This document shows, in pieces, positions 1 to 7,766 of a stretch of DNA of 64,000 nucleotides. Source of the DNA: G963701675 sp963701675 (lineage in GTDB: Bacteria > Planctomycetota > Planctomycetia > Gemmatales > Gemmataceae); contig OY969623.1 of the NCBI GenBank assembly GCA_963701675.1, forward strand, positions 310,001 through 374,000, in the 5' to 3' direction. Every line of letters begins with the position of its first letter. Positions within the stretch are counted from its first letter, which is position 1. The notes under the pieces were generated by a model. It saw nothing but the letters and a program-made list of their open reading frames with translations. It made no database searches and was not told where the DNA came from. The position numbers and the translations under genes are program-made.

Positions 1-266
1 AAGAGTATCAACAAGAACGGGGGCACCGCGCGCTCGTCCCCGTACCGCAGCATCGGCACGCTTAGAACGAGCCACCGTTTCCCGGCTGCTCCTGCGGACC
101 AGGAGACGTCAACGTAAAACCGCCTGCCCCTTTTAACCTCCCTTGGAAGCTCCCAGAGGCATTCAGTCACCTGCTCGACACTCCACGGCCAACCCAACTC
201 CTTACACCAGGCAGCCACCTGGCACCCAAAGTCAACGTCGTAAAACAGATCGGTGAGCTTTGCCAC
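1..266 (-). CDS. Hypothetical protein, 3' end off the left edge
   Basis: An open minus-strand frame starts with GTG at 266 and runs off the window after 88 codons. A strong ribosome site (AGGAGG, 7 bases upstream) fixes the start. The visible part is rich in Trp, Val and Leu, with no motif I recognise and no membrane segment. It lies 10 bases downstream of the 58-aa gene, as the last visible member of the small-gene operon that carries the coupling ATPase. Its function is unknown; a role in the transfer operon is inferred from position only. Confidence 0.6.
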   Translation of the reverse strand, partial: MAKLTDLFYDVDFGCQVAAWCKELGWPWSVEQVTECLWELPREVKRGRRFYVDVSWSAGAAGKRWLVLSVPMLRYGDERAVPPFLLIL

Positions 267-276
267 GCTAGCCCTC

Positions 277-453
277 CTATCGCACAACAGATTTCAGCGG
301 ATTCAATCTCCGCTCCTGTTTTTCGTACTCTCTCGCGTATTCCAAAATCACTTTGCGAGCAAACGCTTCCGCCGCCTCTTTCTGTTCCTCTGGAAACTCA
401 GCACACATCGCGGTTGCGACATCGCTGACCAGACGAGGTTGGTAGAGCTTCAT
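277..453 (-). CDS. Small hypothetical protein, 58 aa
   Basis: ATG at 453 is preceded by AAGG 8 bases upstream. The protein is short, soluble and highly charged. Its centre (about residues 20-50) is a Glu/Lys/Ala/Arg-rich stretch that should form one long helix. No family is recognised. It sits in the same-strand chain of small genes, 25 bases downstream of the 34-aa membrane protein and 10 bases upstream of the edge gene, so it is probably cotranscribed with them. Confidence 0.6.
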   Translation of the reverse strand: MKLYQPRLVSDVATAMCAEFPEEQKEAAEAFARKVILEYAREYEKQERRLNPLKSVVR

Positions 454-478
454 GGGCCGACCTTACACCTGTTTGCAT

Positions 479-583
479 TCAGTTGGCAATTAGCCCGAAA
501 AAATAGCAGGCAAACCCCACCACGCCCACCAATGCGATGAAACTCGCAACCGCTAGTTCCACATCCCAGTCGTCGTCGTTCAT
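479..583 (-). CDS. Tiny single-pass membrane protein, 34 aa
   Basis: The start codon overlaps the stop of the preceding gene (ATGA), and an AAGGA site lies 8 bases upstream, inside that gene. The acidic N-terminus (Asn-Asp-Asp-Asp) is followed by one hydrophobic helix from about residue 10 to the end, rich in Val, Phe, Ala and Gly. The overlap argues for translational coupling and hence for a real gene despite its length. Small membrane proteins like this occur in type IV secretion operons, but no VirB-type homology is visible. Confidence 0.55.
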   Translation of the reverse strand: MNDDDWDVELAVASFIALVGVVGFACYFFGLIAN

Positions 584-852
584 GGCCGTGTTCCTTGGTA
601 CGGCGCCGTGTTCCGCGTCCTGTCCTCTGCGATTCGCTTCTCCAGGAGAGAACCAAAGCAGGCGCCCAGTGCGAAGAAGAATGCCATCATGAGCACAATC
701 GACGTATTGCTCGGGCCGCGTCTCTTTGGCGGGTCAGGGTTGCGAGGCTCCACGTACACCGGGACCTGCTGGGGCACGGGCACGTAGACCACCTGTTGCG
801 GTTCGGAAATCGGATAGGAATGAGCGGCTATTTCATTTTGTCGTCGGTACAT
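580..852 (-). CDS. Small membrane protein with proline-rich N-terminus, 90 aa
   Basis: The ATG at 852 is chosen because AAAGG lies about 7 bases upstream; a longer frame to 882 lacks such a site. Residues 20-50 are rich in Pro, Val and Gln with repeated PV/VPV steps. One hydrophobic segment follows (about residues 52-70, Met/Phe/Ala-rich), then a short charged tail. The topology suggests a single-pass envelope protein with a proline-rich domain. It overlaps the next gene by 4 bases. No family is recognised. Confidence 0.65.
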   Translation of the reverse strand: MYRRQNEIAAHSYPISEPQQVVYVPVPQQVPVYVEPRNPDPPKRRGPSNTSIVLMMAFFFALGACFGSLLEKRIAEDRTRNTAPYQGTRP

Positions 853-900
853 GATTGACCTTTCAGTTTGTGGATGCACCAAAAGACGTGCGGTTTCGCA

Positions 901-999
901 TCAAATCGAAACTTTCCAGTCCGGCAACATGGGTTCCACGATCGACATCACGTGCAGGGTGATGGCGTAGGCGTGGTCGTGGATCATGCGGTTATTCAT
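901..999 (-). CDS. Possible tiny protein, 32 aa
   Basis: ATG at 999 overlaps the end of the preceding 47-aa gene by 8 bases. The product is His/Met-rich with a short amphipathic stretch and no known motif. It is called mainly because it continues the overlapping-gene pattern of the operon and because the interval would otherwise be empty. It could be a chance frame. Confidence 0.35.
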   Translation of the reverse strand: MNNRMIHDHAYAITLHVMSIVEPMLPDWKVSI

Positions 1000-1135
1000 G
1001 TTTGTTTTCTCGATCCATTACTTCGCGGAAGGCCCGAATCCTCGCATCCAAGCGCTTTGAGTCCCACCACATCCAGCCGAACACCGCCCCGATGATCGAA
1101 TATCCTGCAACCACGCAGATCACTCGATAGAGCAT
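992..1135 (-). CDS. Small membrane protein, 47 aa
   Basis: ATG at 1135 opens a 47-codon frame. Residues 3-24 form a clear hydrophobic helix ending in a Trp-rich interface (GWMWW). The C-terminal half is a charged helix with many Arg, Glu and Asp residues. This is the usual layout of a one-pass inner-membrane protein with a cytoplasmic helix. It lies 15 bases after the 26-aa gene and overlaps the 32-aa frame. Confidence 0.6.
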   Translation of the reverse strand: MLYRVICVVAGYSIIGAVFGWMWWDSKRLDARIRAFREVMDRENKHE

Positions 1136-1150
1136 GGGAAGACGATATTC

Positions 1151-1231
1151 CTACCACGGAACGACCTGGCCGTTCATGAGAAACCCGACTGTCGAAGCGG
1201 CGAAGATAAGCCAACCCAGAACTGCGGCCAT
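1151..1231 (-). CDS. Tiny membrane protein, 26 aa
   Basis: ATG at 1231 lies 3 bases after the stop of the 140-aa gene, whose last codons (GGGGGA) also supply a ribosome site. Nearly the whole product is one hydrophobic helix of Ala, Val, Leu, Ile and Phe, ending Val-Val-Pro-Trp. Length alone gives little statistical support; the spacing and hydrophobicity are the evidence. Confidence 0.45.
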   Translation of the reverse strand: MAAVLGWLIFAASTVGFLMNGQVVPW

Positions 1232-1234
1232 GAC

Positions 1235-1657
1235 TCATCCCCCTTCGTAAAAGCGGGCGTTCACCGCAGCCGCTTCAGGCAACAGCTCTCGCATGATCCT
1301 CTCCAACGCCTGCGAAGTAAATTTTTCTGGCTCCAGCCAGCTCCTCAGCTGGAAATACGACCGCGTGTCGCCTTGCATCAACGACCACCGGCCTCGCGGA
1401 AGCGTTCGATTCCGGTTGGTCAACTGCCATAGCAGGTCACTGGGCACTTTACCGGAGTCGTATTCCAGCCCTGAATGGATGCTCAAGCAAAGATCGCTTG
1501 GCCAAAGGTTCAAGAATGTGCGGAACTTTCGCCCCGCAGCGGCAATCTCGAACATCCCACCGTCTGATTCAATGACATCGGGCTTGATCCCTAGATTTTT
1601 AACGGCTTGGTAAAGCCTCATCCCAAGAGGCTCTTCAGATCGGAAAAGTCCCAACAT
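1235..1657 (-). CDS. Hypothetical alpha/beta protein, 140 aa (possible YbjN or secretion-chaperone fold)
   Basis: The start at 1657 has AAGGAG 7 bases upstream; an upstream in-frame start at 1714 lies inside the preceding gene. The predicted order is an N-terminal helix, several strands (residues 35-105) and a C-terminal helix with a Leu/Ala-rich face. This resembles the YbjN or type III secretion chaperone fold, but I see no diagnostic residues. The neighbouring 146-aa gene has the same size and layout, so the two may be a diverged pair. The role in the transfer operon is unknown. Confidence 0.65.
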   Translation of the reverse strand: MLGLFRSEEPLGMRLYQAVKNLGIKPDVIESDGGMFEIAAAGRKFRTFLNLWPSDLCLSIHSGLEYDSGKVPSDLLWQLTNRNRTLPRGRWSLMQGDTRSYFQLRSWLEPEKFTSQALERIMRELLPEAAAVNARFYEGG

Positions 1658-1670
1658 TTCGTTCTCCTTT

Positions 1671-2111
1671 TCAAATGAGACCGCTTTCACGCAGGGCAAA
1701 CTCGAACTCCTCAATTTCCCCCACCGCCTCTTGGCAGATCCCCCTCATGAGTGTCGGTGTGAGCGCGTCGGCAGAAATCGTGCACTTCACCGAAAATGTG
1801 AAGTCATCGAACATTCCATCATCAATTTCCCAATGCACGAATTGCGGCTGTCTACGCTCGATTGCCTCTTGCATTCCTCGCGGAACCTTTTTCGGCGCGT
1901 ATTCGCTCATGCAAAAGAACACCACGAGGTGTTGCACGCACACGGCCCACACCTTCCGTCGTGGCGTGGCGTTGTCCACAGGGAACTCAAACAAGAGGCG
2001 GTTCCCATTCTCTCTACGGGCAATCCCCCACCCCAATGCGGATGCGCATCTTTCCACCGCAGTGACGGATGCGGGTTGGAACGCAGATTTCAGTAGCGTT
2101 AAGACTCCCAC
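1671..2111 (-). CDS. Hypothetical alpha/beta protein, 146 aa
   Basis: GTG at 2111 is preceded by AAGGAG and overlaps the last 13 bases of the 54-aa gene, which suggests coupling. The protein starts with a hydrophobic helix, continues with alternating strands (about 25-115) and ends in an acidic helix rich in Glu and Phe. Its size and predicted layout match the following 140-aa product, although sequence similarity by eye is weak. No catalytic motif is seen. Confidence 0.65.
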   Translation of the reverse strand: MGVLTLLKSAFQPASVTAVERCASALGWGIARRENGNRLLFEFPVDNATPRRKVWAVCVQHLVVFFCMSEYAPKKVPRGMQEAIERRQPQFVHWEIDDGMFDDFTFSVKCTISADALTPTLMRGICQEAVGEIEEFEFALRESGLI

Positions 2112-2263
2112 GGTAATCTCCTTTCTTTCATGCGCCGCAGCACTTCCGCAGCGACCATTTGCATCACCCACCACGCCACGCCGACGAAGCCGACGTTTTG
2201 AAGCTGCTTACCCACGCGCCAGCCCGCCGACGCGCATATCAACCAGAATCGAATCGCATTCAT
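2099..2263 (-). CDS. Small membrane-associated protein, 54 aa
   Basis: ATG at 2263 overlaps the previous stop by 4 bases (ATGA), and a very strong AAAGGAGGTG site lies upstream. The hydrophobic regions are residues 4-14 and 22-40 (GFVGVAWWVMQMVA); the C-terminus is basic with repeated Arg and Lys. It is probably a membrane or amphipathic protein in the transfer operon. No family is recognised. Confidence 0.6.
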   Translation of the reverse strand: MNAIRFWLICASAGWRVGKQLQNVGFVGVAWWVMQMVAAEVLRRMKERRLPWES

Positions 2264-2385
2264 AATCCCCACCTCCTTTGCTCTTGGCGATCTTGGTCGT
2301 ATTGTTCGTGCGGCCCCTTCCCGGCCCGCGCCGAGGCCCAAAGAATTCCAATTACGAACAGGATGCCGATGATGATCTGGTCCAT
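2260..2385 (-). CDS. Small single-pass membrane protein, 41 aa
   Basis: ATG at 2385 shares one base with the stop codon of the 162-aa gene (TAATG), and GGGGAAG precedes it. Residues 3-19 are a strongly hydrophobic Ile/Leu/Val helix; the remainder is a charged Gln/Arg/Asp-rich tail. The layout fits an N-in or N-out anchor peptide. It overlaps the next gene by 4 bases. Confidence 0.6.
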   Translation of the reverse strand: MDQIIIGILFVIGILWASARAGKGPHEQYDQDRQEQRRWGL

Positions 2386-2873
2386 TACTTCCCCTTTCCG
2401 TGGTCTTCGCCTTGCTCCGCAGCACGCTCCGCTGCGGCAGCCTGTGCGGCTTCCATGCTTGTCACCTGTTGAGCTTCCTGAGCCGGTTCCTGGTTCGGTT
2501 CGTTCACTTTCTGATCCTCCTTTGCTTTCGTACCGTGGATATTTCCTGCATCCTGCACCGATTTGTCATCCGTGGATGTCTCTGCTGCCTTGTTTGGGGT
2601 CTGCTTTCTTGCGGTAGTGACCTCTCCGGGCGTAATGGTCCCAAATAACCCGTAAGGCGATGGTTGAGTCATGTTGGACTCGGGAAAGAACACCCCGCGT
2701 AGTTCCGCGAGGCCCAGTCGCATCATCCCGCCAAGGTGCATCCCGCCGATTTTCTTCCGGTCGAGTTCCACCTCCTGCTTGAAGAAATCCCGGAAGGTCT
2801 GAAACTCCTGTCCTTTCTCCGGCCGGCGGCTGTCCCGAAACTCCTGCCATCGCTCCCCCAGATTCTTTGCCAT
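2385..2873 (-). CDS. Hypothetical soluble protein with low-complexity tail, 162 aa
   Basis: ATG at 2873 has AAAGGAGG upstream. The N-terminal 60 residues are charged and helical, with many aromatic and Arg/Glu residues. From about residue 80 on the chain is low-complexity and disordered-looking, rich in Glu, Gln, Ala, Thr and Lys, ending in an Ala/Glu-rich helix. No transmembrane segment or enzyme motif is present. It lies between the 195-aa membrane protein (3 bases upstream) and the 41-aa membrane protein. Confidence 0.7.
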   Translation of the reverse strand: MAKNLGERWQEFRDSRRPEKGQEFQTFRDFFKQEVELDRKKIGGMHLGGMMRLGLAELRGVFFPESNMTQPSPYGLFGTITPGEVTTARKQTPNKAAETSTDDKSVQDAGNIHGTKAKEDQKVNEPNQEPAQEAQQVTSMEAAQAAAAERAAEQGEDHGKGK

Positions 2874-2876
2874 TGC

Positions 2877-3464
2877 TTACCTCCTTTCGCCGAGGCGTTG
2901 TTGCACCTGGCCGTTAAAGATGCTGCTCTCCAAATACGCATCCACGCCACCATCCCCGATTCTCCGTTCCCTTTGAGCGATCATTGCCATGCTGATTGCG
3001 TCTGCTACCGCTGAGACAAAAATGCACCAACCTAGGGTTTCGCACACTCGCATGAGTGCCCATCCGAGCAGCACACATAAACACCCGTTGATCGTTCGGG
3101 CCGTCGTCAGGTCCACCCTGCGGAACACGAGTGAGACCCAGGGATCGCCGATGTAAAACGAGTGGATCAGCTCGCCGTGTCTCAGCCGCCAGAACCTGAC
3201 AACGAAGTGGACGAGGAGCATCCAAAACATTCCCGTCCAATACCACATGAGGTACTGCCCCCCTTTTGTGGGTGGGCAGATCCAAAGCATCAGTGGGACG
3301 TAGAGCAGAAGCCCGATGACGGCCATGCTGCCGAATGACCTTTTTCCCTGAGTACCCAAGACGCAGCCGTACACCCGCTGGGGGAACATCAGCGCTTCGT
3401 TGACTCCAACGAAAACGTTGAAGCCTTGCTTCATCTCTGGAAATGGGCCGCTTGGTTGGTCCAT
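2877..3464 (-). CDS. Multi-pass membrane protein of the transfer operon, 195 aa
   Basis: The start at 3464 follows AAAGGAGGT. Hydrophobic helices lie at about residues 46-63, 71-90 and 123-152. A basic region (FRRVDLTTAR) between them would be cytoplasmic. It is 14 bases downstream of the coupling ATPase gene and 3 bases upstream of the 162-aa gene. The position next to the ATPase and the topology recall small inner-membrane partners of conjugation systems, but no VirB-type family is recognised. Confidence 0.75.
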   Translation of the reverse strand: MDQPSGPFPEMKQGFNVFVGVNEALMFPQRVYGCVLGTQGKRSFGSMAVIGLLLYVPLMLWICPPTKGGQYLMWYWTGMFWMLLVHFVVRFWRLRHGELIHSFYIGDPWVSLVFRRVDLTTARTINGCLCVLLGWALMRVCETLGWCIFVSAVADAISMAMIAQRERRIGDGGVDAYLESSIFNGQVQQRLGERR

Positions 3465-3478
3465 AGGGACCTCCTTTC

Positions 3479-4924
3479 TTAAGTGAGCACCTGTGGTAAT
3501 GTGACTTGCTTGTAAATCTTGCCGTTGTCGAACACCCGGCCTGCTTGGAAAAGCAGCATATCTACGCACCAATGTGGAGCGCCACCGCGGCGGAGCGTGC
3601 CAAAAAATTCGGGCGGGATATTTGGAAACAGATTCTCATTCATGCTGAAACTGGTCTGCTCTGCGTTCCCGAAAAGCTGATCCCATGCGGTCGCGTTGGG
3701 GTTTGGTTGCCGCGAAAAGTTGAATAGCTTCGTTCGTCCCGTTCCTAATAACTCGCTGAAATATTTGTTTGTCGCAGCGTCGTTATTGGCTCCCAGAAGT
3801 AGAGTCCCGTGGGCGCTGACGAACATGGCGGATTCTTTTTCTGCTCTATCTCCGGCACTGAATGCGGATTCCATCGCTGGCATGCTCTGAACCATGTCAA
3901 TGTGGCCGAGCTTGTGACTGCGGCACACCGTAAGGATTTTGGCGTCCCATTCCGGTGAAACTAAAAAATGGGCTTCGTCGGAAAAAATGAACACGGGCCG
4001 ATCTACCCCAGGGGGGCGTTGCAGGCAGGCCTGCTGAATCTGCTCTTTGATTGCCGATTGAGCTACGGCTCCGTTGACGCCGTATTTCAACACCGAGAAA
4101 TCCGCAATAAGGATGGTTCCGTCAAACACACAGTCAGGGCGGATATTTGTTTTGCCGCTTGCGAACACCTTTGAAAATGGCGGTGAAATCCAAGGAGTTA
4201 GACCCGAAAGACCGGTTCCCATAATCGATCCGCAGTAGCGATCCCCAAACCCCGGCAGAATGGACATAAGGTAGCTCTGAAGCTGACTCACCAAGTCCAC
4301 GTCTTCGGCCGATAGTTGGCCGCTATTGGCCCGCTTAATGGCATGGTCCAGTGCCTTGCCGCAAGCGGTTTTGGTCCGCCATTCCTCCGAAGAGGCTTGT
4401 TTGTACGTCATCGGGGCCGTGGCAACCACGTCGTGAATGGCCCGAGCTGAAGGCGGCCACGCCATACCCGAAACCCGGATTAGCTCGATGCAGTTTCGGA
4501 TTAACGTGATGGCTTGTTGCGCCCAAGATTTTTCATCGCCCGAGCCGGTGTTTCGTGTGGCAATGGCCGATTTGCGATCAAGAGACTGGGCCAGGCTTTC
4601 CGGCGATCCCCCTTCCCGTGACAGCTCGCACTGAGCAATGTCCATGTAATGGCCGGAATCCGCCCCGAAGATCACGGCATCTTCTTCTCTGCCCGCCATC
4701 TTCACGAGTTTGGCCGCGTGCTCGACCTCCGAATCTTTCACGCAGCACCACATCATCCCCGGACGGGACGGATGTTCAAGAATGTCCAGGGCCAGATTGG
4801 CCATGAAGGTGGTTTTCCCGCTCCCGGTAACGCCAAAAGCCAGGATGTTGGCGAAGCAGTCTTGGAGCGAGACGAACTTGCACCTACGACGGTCCTTTTT
4901 CTTCCGCTTGAAAATGTTCCACAT
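3479..4924 (-). CDS. VirD4/TraG-like conjugative coupling ATPase
   Basis: This 481-aa P-loop ATPase would couple relaxase-bound DNA to a membrane channel. Walker A is GVTGSGKT at residues 31-38, close to the N-terminus. Walker B is a hydrophobic strand ending in SDEAHF near residue 315. An acidic, Ser/Gly-rich segment and an all-alpha-like region lie between them, as in TraD/VirD4 relatives. The usual N-terminal pair of membrane helices is missing; the chain opens with a very basic stretch (KRKKKDRRR). Membrane anchoring may come from the 195-aa protein encoded next. It heads the small-membrane-protein operon and probably works with the MobF relaxase at 9.2 kb. TrwB-like assignment is by motif only. 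Confidence 0.8.
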   Translation of the reverse strand: MWNIFKRKKKDRRRCKFVSLQDCFANILAFGVTGSGKTTFMANLALDILEHPSRPGMMWCCVKDSEVEHAAKLVKMAGREEDAVIFGADSGHYMDIAQCELSREGGSPESLAQSLDRKSAIATRNTGSGDEKSWAQQAITLIRNCIELIRVSGMAWPPSARAIHDVVATAPMTYKQASSEEWRTKTACGKALDHAIKRANSGQLSAEDVDLVSQLQSYLMSILPGFGDRYCGSIMGTGLSGLTPWISPPFSKVFASGKTNIRPDCVFDGTILIADFSVLKYGVNGAVAQSAIKEQIQQACLQRPPGVDRPVFIFSDEAHFLVSPEWDAKILTVCRSHKLGHIDMVQSMPAMESAFSAGDRAEKESAMFVSAHGTLLLGANNDAATNKYFSELLGTGRTKLFNFSRQPNPNATAWDQLFGNAEQTSFSMNENLFPNIPPEFFGTLRRGGAPHWCVDMLLFQAGRVFDNGKIYKQVTLPQVLT

Positions 4925-4973
4925 GCGCGCACCCCGTAACGTATGGGCGAAGAGTTTTCTGTTTTTCAGTCAA

Positions 4974-5762
4974 CTAACCGAACAAGAACGGCCAACGAGT
5001 GGGACTAATACCCGGATTCTTCTTCAGCACTGCGATAAACGCCCGGAACGCCTTACCGACACCATCCACGCTTGCACCGCCGCTAGGCCAAACCCGAATC
5101 CTGTACCCTTCAAACTCAGCATCGATGGGCGGGGGTTTGCGTTCCTTACCACCACGAGCGGCTTTCATCTCGGCGATCATGGCCTCAACTTTTTCTTTTG
5201 GCATCGAAGGAGGCCCAACCGCTCGCTCAAATGCTGTTTTCATGTCTTCGGTGTGTGTGAGTGTTGCAATCAGCCGCACGGTGGTTGCATGAAGCTTGCT
5301 TGCCAGTTCCCGAAACTCTATCGGCACTCCCGAAACGCCTAGTATTTTGCTCGCAGTCGCTTCCGTCCATCCCATGAATTTGGCAAGCTGAGCTTGGGTT
5401 TTGAACCCTTCCAGCTGCATGATTCGCTCGGCATCTTCGGCAACTGCGAAGGCATCAACCCGCTTTTGGGAGTTATTAGCTCGCAGCCGAATCTTCCGGC
5501 CCAGTGATTCGGTGAACGGTTCCGGGCGAAGTTCGCAGCGCAGCTTTTTCCCCGTTGAGGCGAGTGCCATCCCCCGGCGGTTGCCGTCAACAACGATGAA
5601 TTCCCCATGGATGGTGGGATGCTTGAATATCACGGCAAGCACTTCCTGCCCGTTTTTCAAGCTCTCGACGAATTCCGGCTCTTTGGCTGGATCAAGCAGG
5701 CGGTTCCGTACCAACGCGAACCTTGGATGGTAGTCGATTTCGATGATCGGATTTTCAGACAT
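4974..5762 (-). CDS. ParB/RepB-like DNA-binding protein
   Basis: This 262-aa protein has a ParB/sulfiredoxin-like N-terminal domain with VVDGNRRGMAL near residues 65-75, a helix-turn-helix region around residues 105-145 (AQLAKFMGWTEATASKIL), and a charged C-terminal domain. AAAGGAG lies upstream of the start at 5762. Such proteins bind specific sites in partition or regulation. ParA is not adjacent (12.4 kb), and a second ParB-like gene lies at 47-48 kb, so this one may be a regulator of the transfer operon that begins 49 bases downstream. Pairing with either system is open. Confidence 0.75.
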   Translation of the reverse strand: MSENPIIEIDYHPRFALVRNRLLDPAKEPEFVESLKNGQEVLAVIFKHPTIHGEFIVVDGNRRGMALASTGKKLRCELRPEPFTESLGRKIRLRANNSQKRVDAFAVAEDAERIMQLEGFKTQAQLAKFMGWTEATASKILGVSGVPIEFRELASKLHATTVRLIATLTHTEDMKTAFERAVGPPSMPKEKVEAMIAEMKAARGGKERKPPPIDAEFEGYRIRVWPSGGASVDGVGKAFRAFIAVLKKNPGISPTRWPFLFG

Positions 5763-6186
5763 GGATAAACCCCGCTCCTTTAACAAAGAAGTAACGCATA
5801 TGCAGGGCGATGTTAGCGCCTGCATTGCAACGTTTAAGCAGCTCGAATGATTGTTGGATTACTGCGAAGGAGGGGCTTGCGGTCCGCCCTCGCCGGAACC
5901 CAGCAACTCTTAACGAGTTTGCCCTTTGGGTCCTGATGAGGACGCGACACGCCCGAGTCAAAAGGCTAGGTGTGCGAAGTAGCTAGCTGTCTCATGCGCA
6001 TACGACCAGCCAACCCCGCACACTTCCGCGCGTCCGAACAAGTTGTGCCTAAATCCTATCCATCCGCAACCGCCGTTGTCAACAAATCCCATCCGATTCT
6101 TTCCCCACGTCCTTGCACCGAATTTGACTTCCCCGCCAAGATCGTGCTAGACCCGAAAGGGGGGAGAAACCAGGGAACGGATTTTT
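5763..6186. other. Divergent intergenic region
   Basis: This interval separates the minus-strand ParB-like/transfer operon from the plus-strand genes at 6.2 kb, and so should hold promoters for both. I see a short inverted repeat AACTC-ttaac-GAGTT near 5906-5920 and a pair GTGTGCG / CGCACAC near 5970-6030. Either could be an operator or part of an oriT. No coding frame is convincing. Confidence 0.4.
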
Positions 6187-6651
6187 ATGGCAAGGACCAA
6201 AACCAAAATCGAGCAAGACATACCCGAAGGCTACATCGTTGAAGATGCGGTGATTGGACTGGCGGATCGCGGAGACGCATACGAACCCACGGCGAACGAG
6301 CGGCCAGCAAAGCCTGACTTGAAGCACGAGCCGGTTGAACGAATCCCGGGGCCGAAAATCACCGTGCTGCTTCCGGACGGCAGCAAGGCGAAGTATTACG
6401 ACGAGGGCAACAGCAGGGGCATTGCCATCCAAATCGACCATCCTGACGAGTCATTTCGCCCAAGCGAGCAGGTGCTAGAGCCGCTGAAAGAAGCCCACGA
6501 GGGGCGCAAACGTCACCATTGGTATCCAGAGTCCAAGGCATGGGTGAAACGCAACATTCAAGATGATCCCGTTGGTGAGCGTGCAGACAGCATAGGCCGC
6601 TTTGAGAAGCTGGTCAAAAACCGCAAGGAAGAGATCGAGCAGGGCCGCTAG
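6187..6651 (+). CDS. Hypothetical charged protein, 154 aa
   Basis: ATG at 6187 opens a 154-codon frame with a basic N-terminus (ARTKTK) and very high charge throughout. A segment at about residues 55-75 (ITVLLPDGSKAKYYDEG) looks like a small beta hairpin; the C-terminus is a Lys/Glu/Arg helix. I recognise no family. It is the first gene of the plus-strand group that includes the methyltransferase at 7.8 kb, with a decayed gene directly behind it. Confidence 0.65.
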   Translation: MARTKTKIEQDIPEGYIVEDAVIGLADRGDAYEPTANERPAKPDLKHEPVERIPGPKITVLLPDGSKAKYYDEGNSRGIAIQIDHPDESFRPSEQVLEPLKEAHEGRKRHHWYPESKAWVKRNIQDDPVGERADSIGRFEKLVKNRKEEIEQGR

Positions 6652-6965
6652 CTGAGACAGCTTCACGATCTTAACGACGGCAAGAAGCGGGAGATCACCG
6701 AGGAGCAACACGACTACTTCCTCGAAGTGCTCCCGCCCGTTGCCTATCGTCTTTAGTTCAACGGCGAAGGCTGGAACTTCGGGTTTGCCGAATCTATGCG
6801 TTCAAATATCAGGACCGCCGGTTCTTCGCCCAAAAGACCGCATTCCTCAATCCTCATGAGTGCGGCCGGAACTTCGAGGAGCATCAAGCCGATCCCACGA
6901 AACATCCATGCGTGAAGTCCGACGGCCTGGGGACGTTCTCCTATAGGCCGCCCTCCGAATCGCTT
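6652..6965 (+). pseudogene. Degenerate small gene with stop codon and frameshift
   Basis: Directly after the 154-aa gene, a protein-like frame continues for 34 codons (charged, ending in a hydrophobic VLPPVAYRL), then meets TAG at 6754-6756. It continues with an FNGEGWNFGFAE motif and, after a frame change near 6788, a Cys/Phe/His-rich stretch (for example KYQDRRFFAQK and NPHECGRNFEE) up to about 6965. The protein-like composition across both frames indicates a broken gene of roughly 100 codons. The family is not known to me. Confidence 0.55.
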
Positions 6966-7229
6966 TGCACGACGTTGGCCTCATCCCTTCTGCCTTGGCG
7001 TTGGTCACCGCCAAGCTTTCCTTTCTTAGATCCCACCGCCCCTGAAGCGACCTTTCGCTTCAAGCTGAACCCGACGCCGGACGGGTAAAACTGCCAAGGC
7101 CGCTTTCCTAAAGGAAAAGCCCTTCGGCCTTTCGTTTGACCCGTGCGCTTTCGCTCCGGCTGGATCGGGTTCTTATTCCTTGAAGCAAGGCCGCATGGGG
7201 CGGCCCGTAAACAAAGAAAGGAATTCATC

Positions 7230-7436
7230 ATGGCGGAAGAAACCAACACCAAAGCCAAAGGCAAGAAGCCGAGCCACATCGTCTACCACGTGCGTGGAGG
7301 CAGTCAGGAGAAAGGCTTCTGGGACCGCATCGGCTCCGCCTGGGTCAATGAGGACGGCAAAGGCTTCAACGTACAGCTACACGTCGTGCCGCTCGATGGC
7401 CGCCTGGTGCTCCGAGTTAACGAATCGAAGAACTAA
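7230..7436 (+). CDS. Small conserved-type hypothetical protein, 68 aa
   Basis: The start at 7230 is preceded by AAAGGA 7 bases upstream. The central pattern, an aromatic-Trp-x-Arg-Ile-Gly-x-Ala-Trp segment followed by NEDGKGFNVQL and PLDGRLVLR, is one I know from small plasmid-borne hypothetical proteins of many bacteria. It predicts a compact beta-rich fold. No function is established. A perfect hairpin follows the stop codon. Confidence 0.75.
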   Translation: MAEETNTKAKGKKPSHIVYHVRGGSQEKGFWDRIGSAWVNEDGKGFNVQLHVVPLDGRLVLRVNESKN

Positions 7437-7446
7437 TCACTCAACC

Positions 7447-7468
7447 GGGCGGGCGCTTGCGCCCGCCC
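7447..7468 (+). terminator. Perfect GC-rich hairpin after the 68-aa gene
   Basis: GGGCGGGCGC and GCGCCCGCCC pair perfectly over 10 bp around a TT loop, 10 bases after the stop codon. The downstream bases (CTTCACTT) are only moderately U-rich, so this may be a weak terminator or an mRNA-stabilising hairpin. Confidence 0.6.
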
Positions 7469-7493
7469 CTTCACTTAAGAATGGAATCTGACT

Positions 7494-7757
7494 ATGACCG
7501 ATCAACAAACAAGGACGCTTAAGCTACGCTGGAGAACCGAAGCAGAGAAACATTTACTTGGCCGTAAGATCATTGACGTTCGGTGGATGACTGACGATGA
7601 ACAGGACGGCTTCGCCTGGCAGAATGCCGCGTTGATGCTACTCCTGGACAACGGCACTGTTATTTGGCCGTCAGCCGACGATGAGGGTAACGACGCCGGC
7701 GCTCTGTTCGGCCTCACTCCTGCTGGCGAAGACTTCACCCTGCCGGTGATCGGTTAG
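7494..7757 (+). CDS. Small hypothetical protein, 87 aa
   Basis: An acidic 87-aa protein. Motifs by eye include LGRKIIDVRWMTDDE (residues 22-36) and a strand/turn region LLLDNGTVIWPSADDEGNDAGALFG (residues 49-73, about). It lies 57 bases after the 68-aa gene and 9 bases before the methyltransferase, which it may be cotranscribed with. I have seen similar small proteins on plasmids but know no function. Confidence 0.7.
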   Translation: MTDQQTRTLKLRWRTEAEKHLLGRKIIDVRWMTDDEQDGFAWQNAALMLLLDNGTVIWPSADDEGNDAGALFGLTPAGEDFTLPVIG

Positions 7758-7766
7758 GAGATCGTT

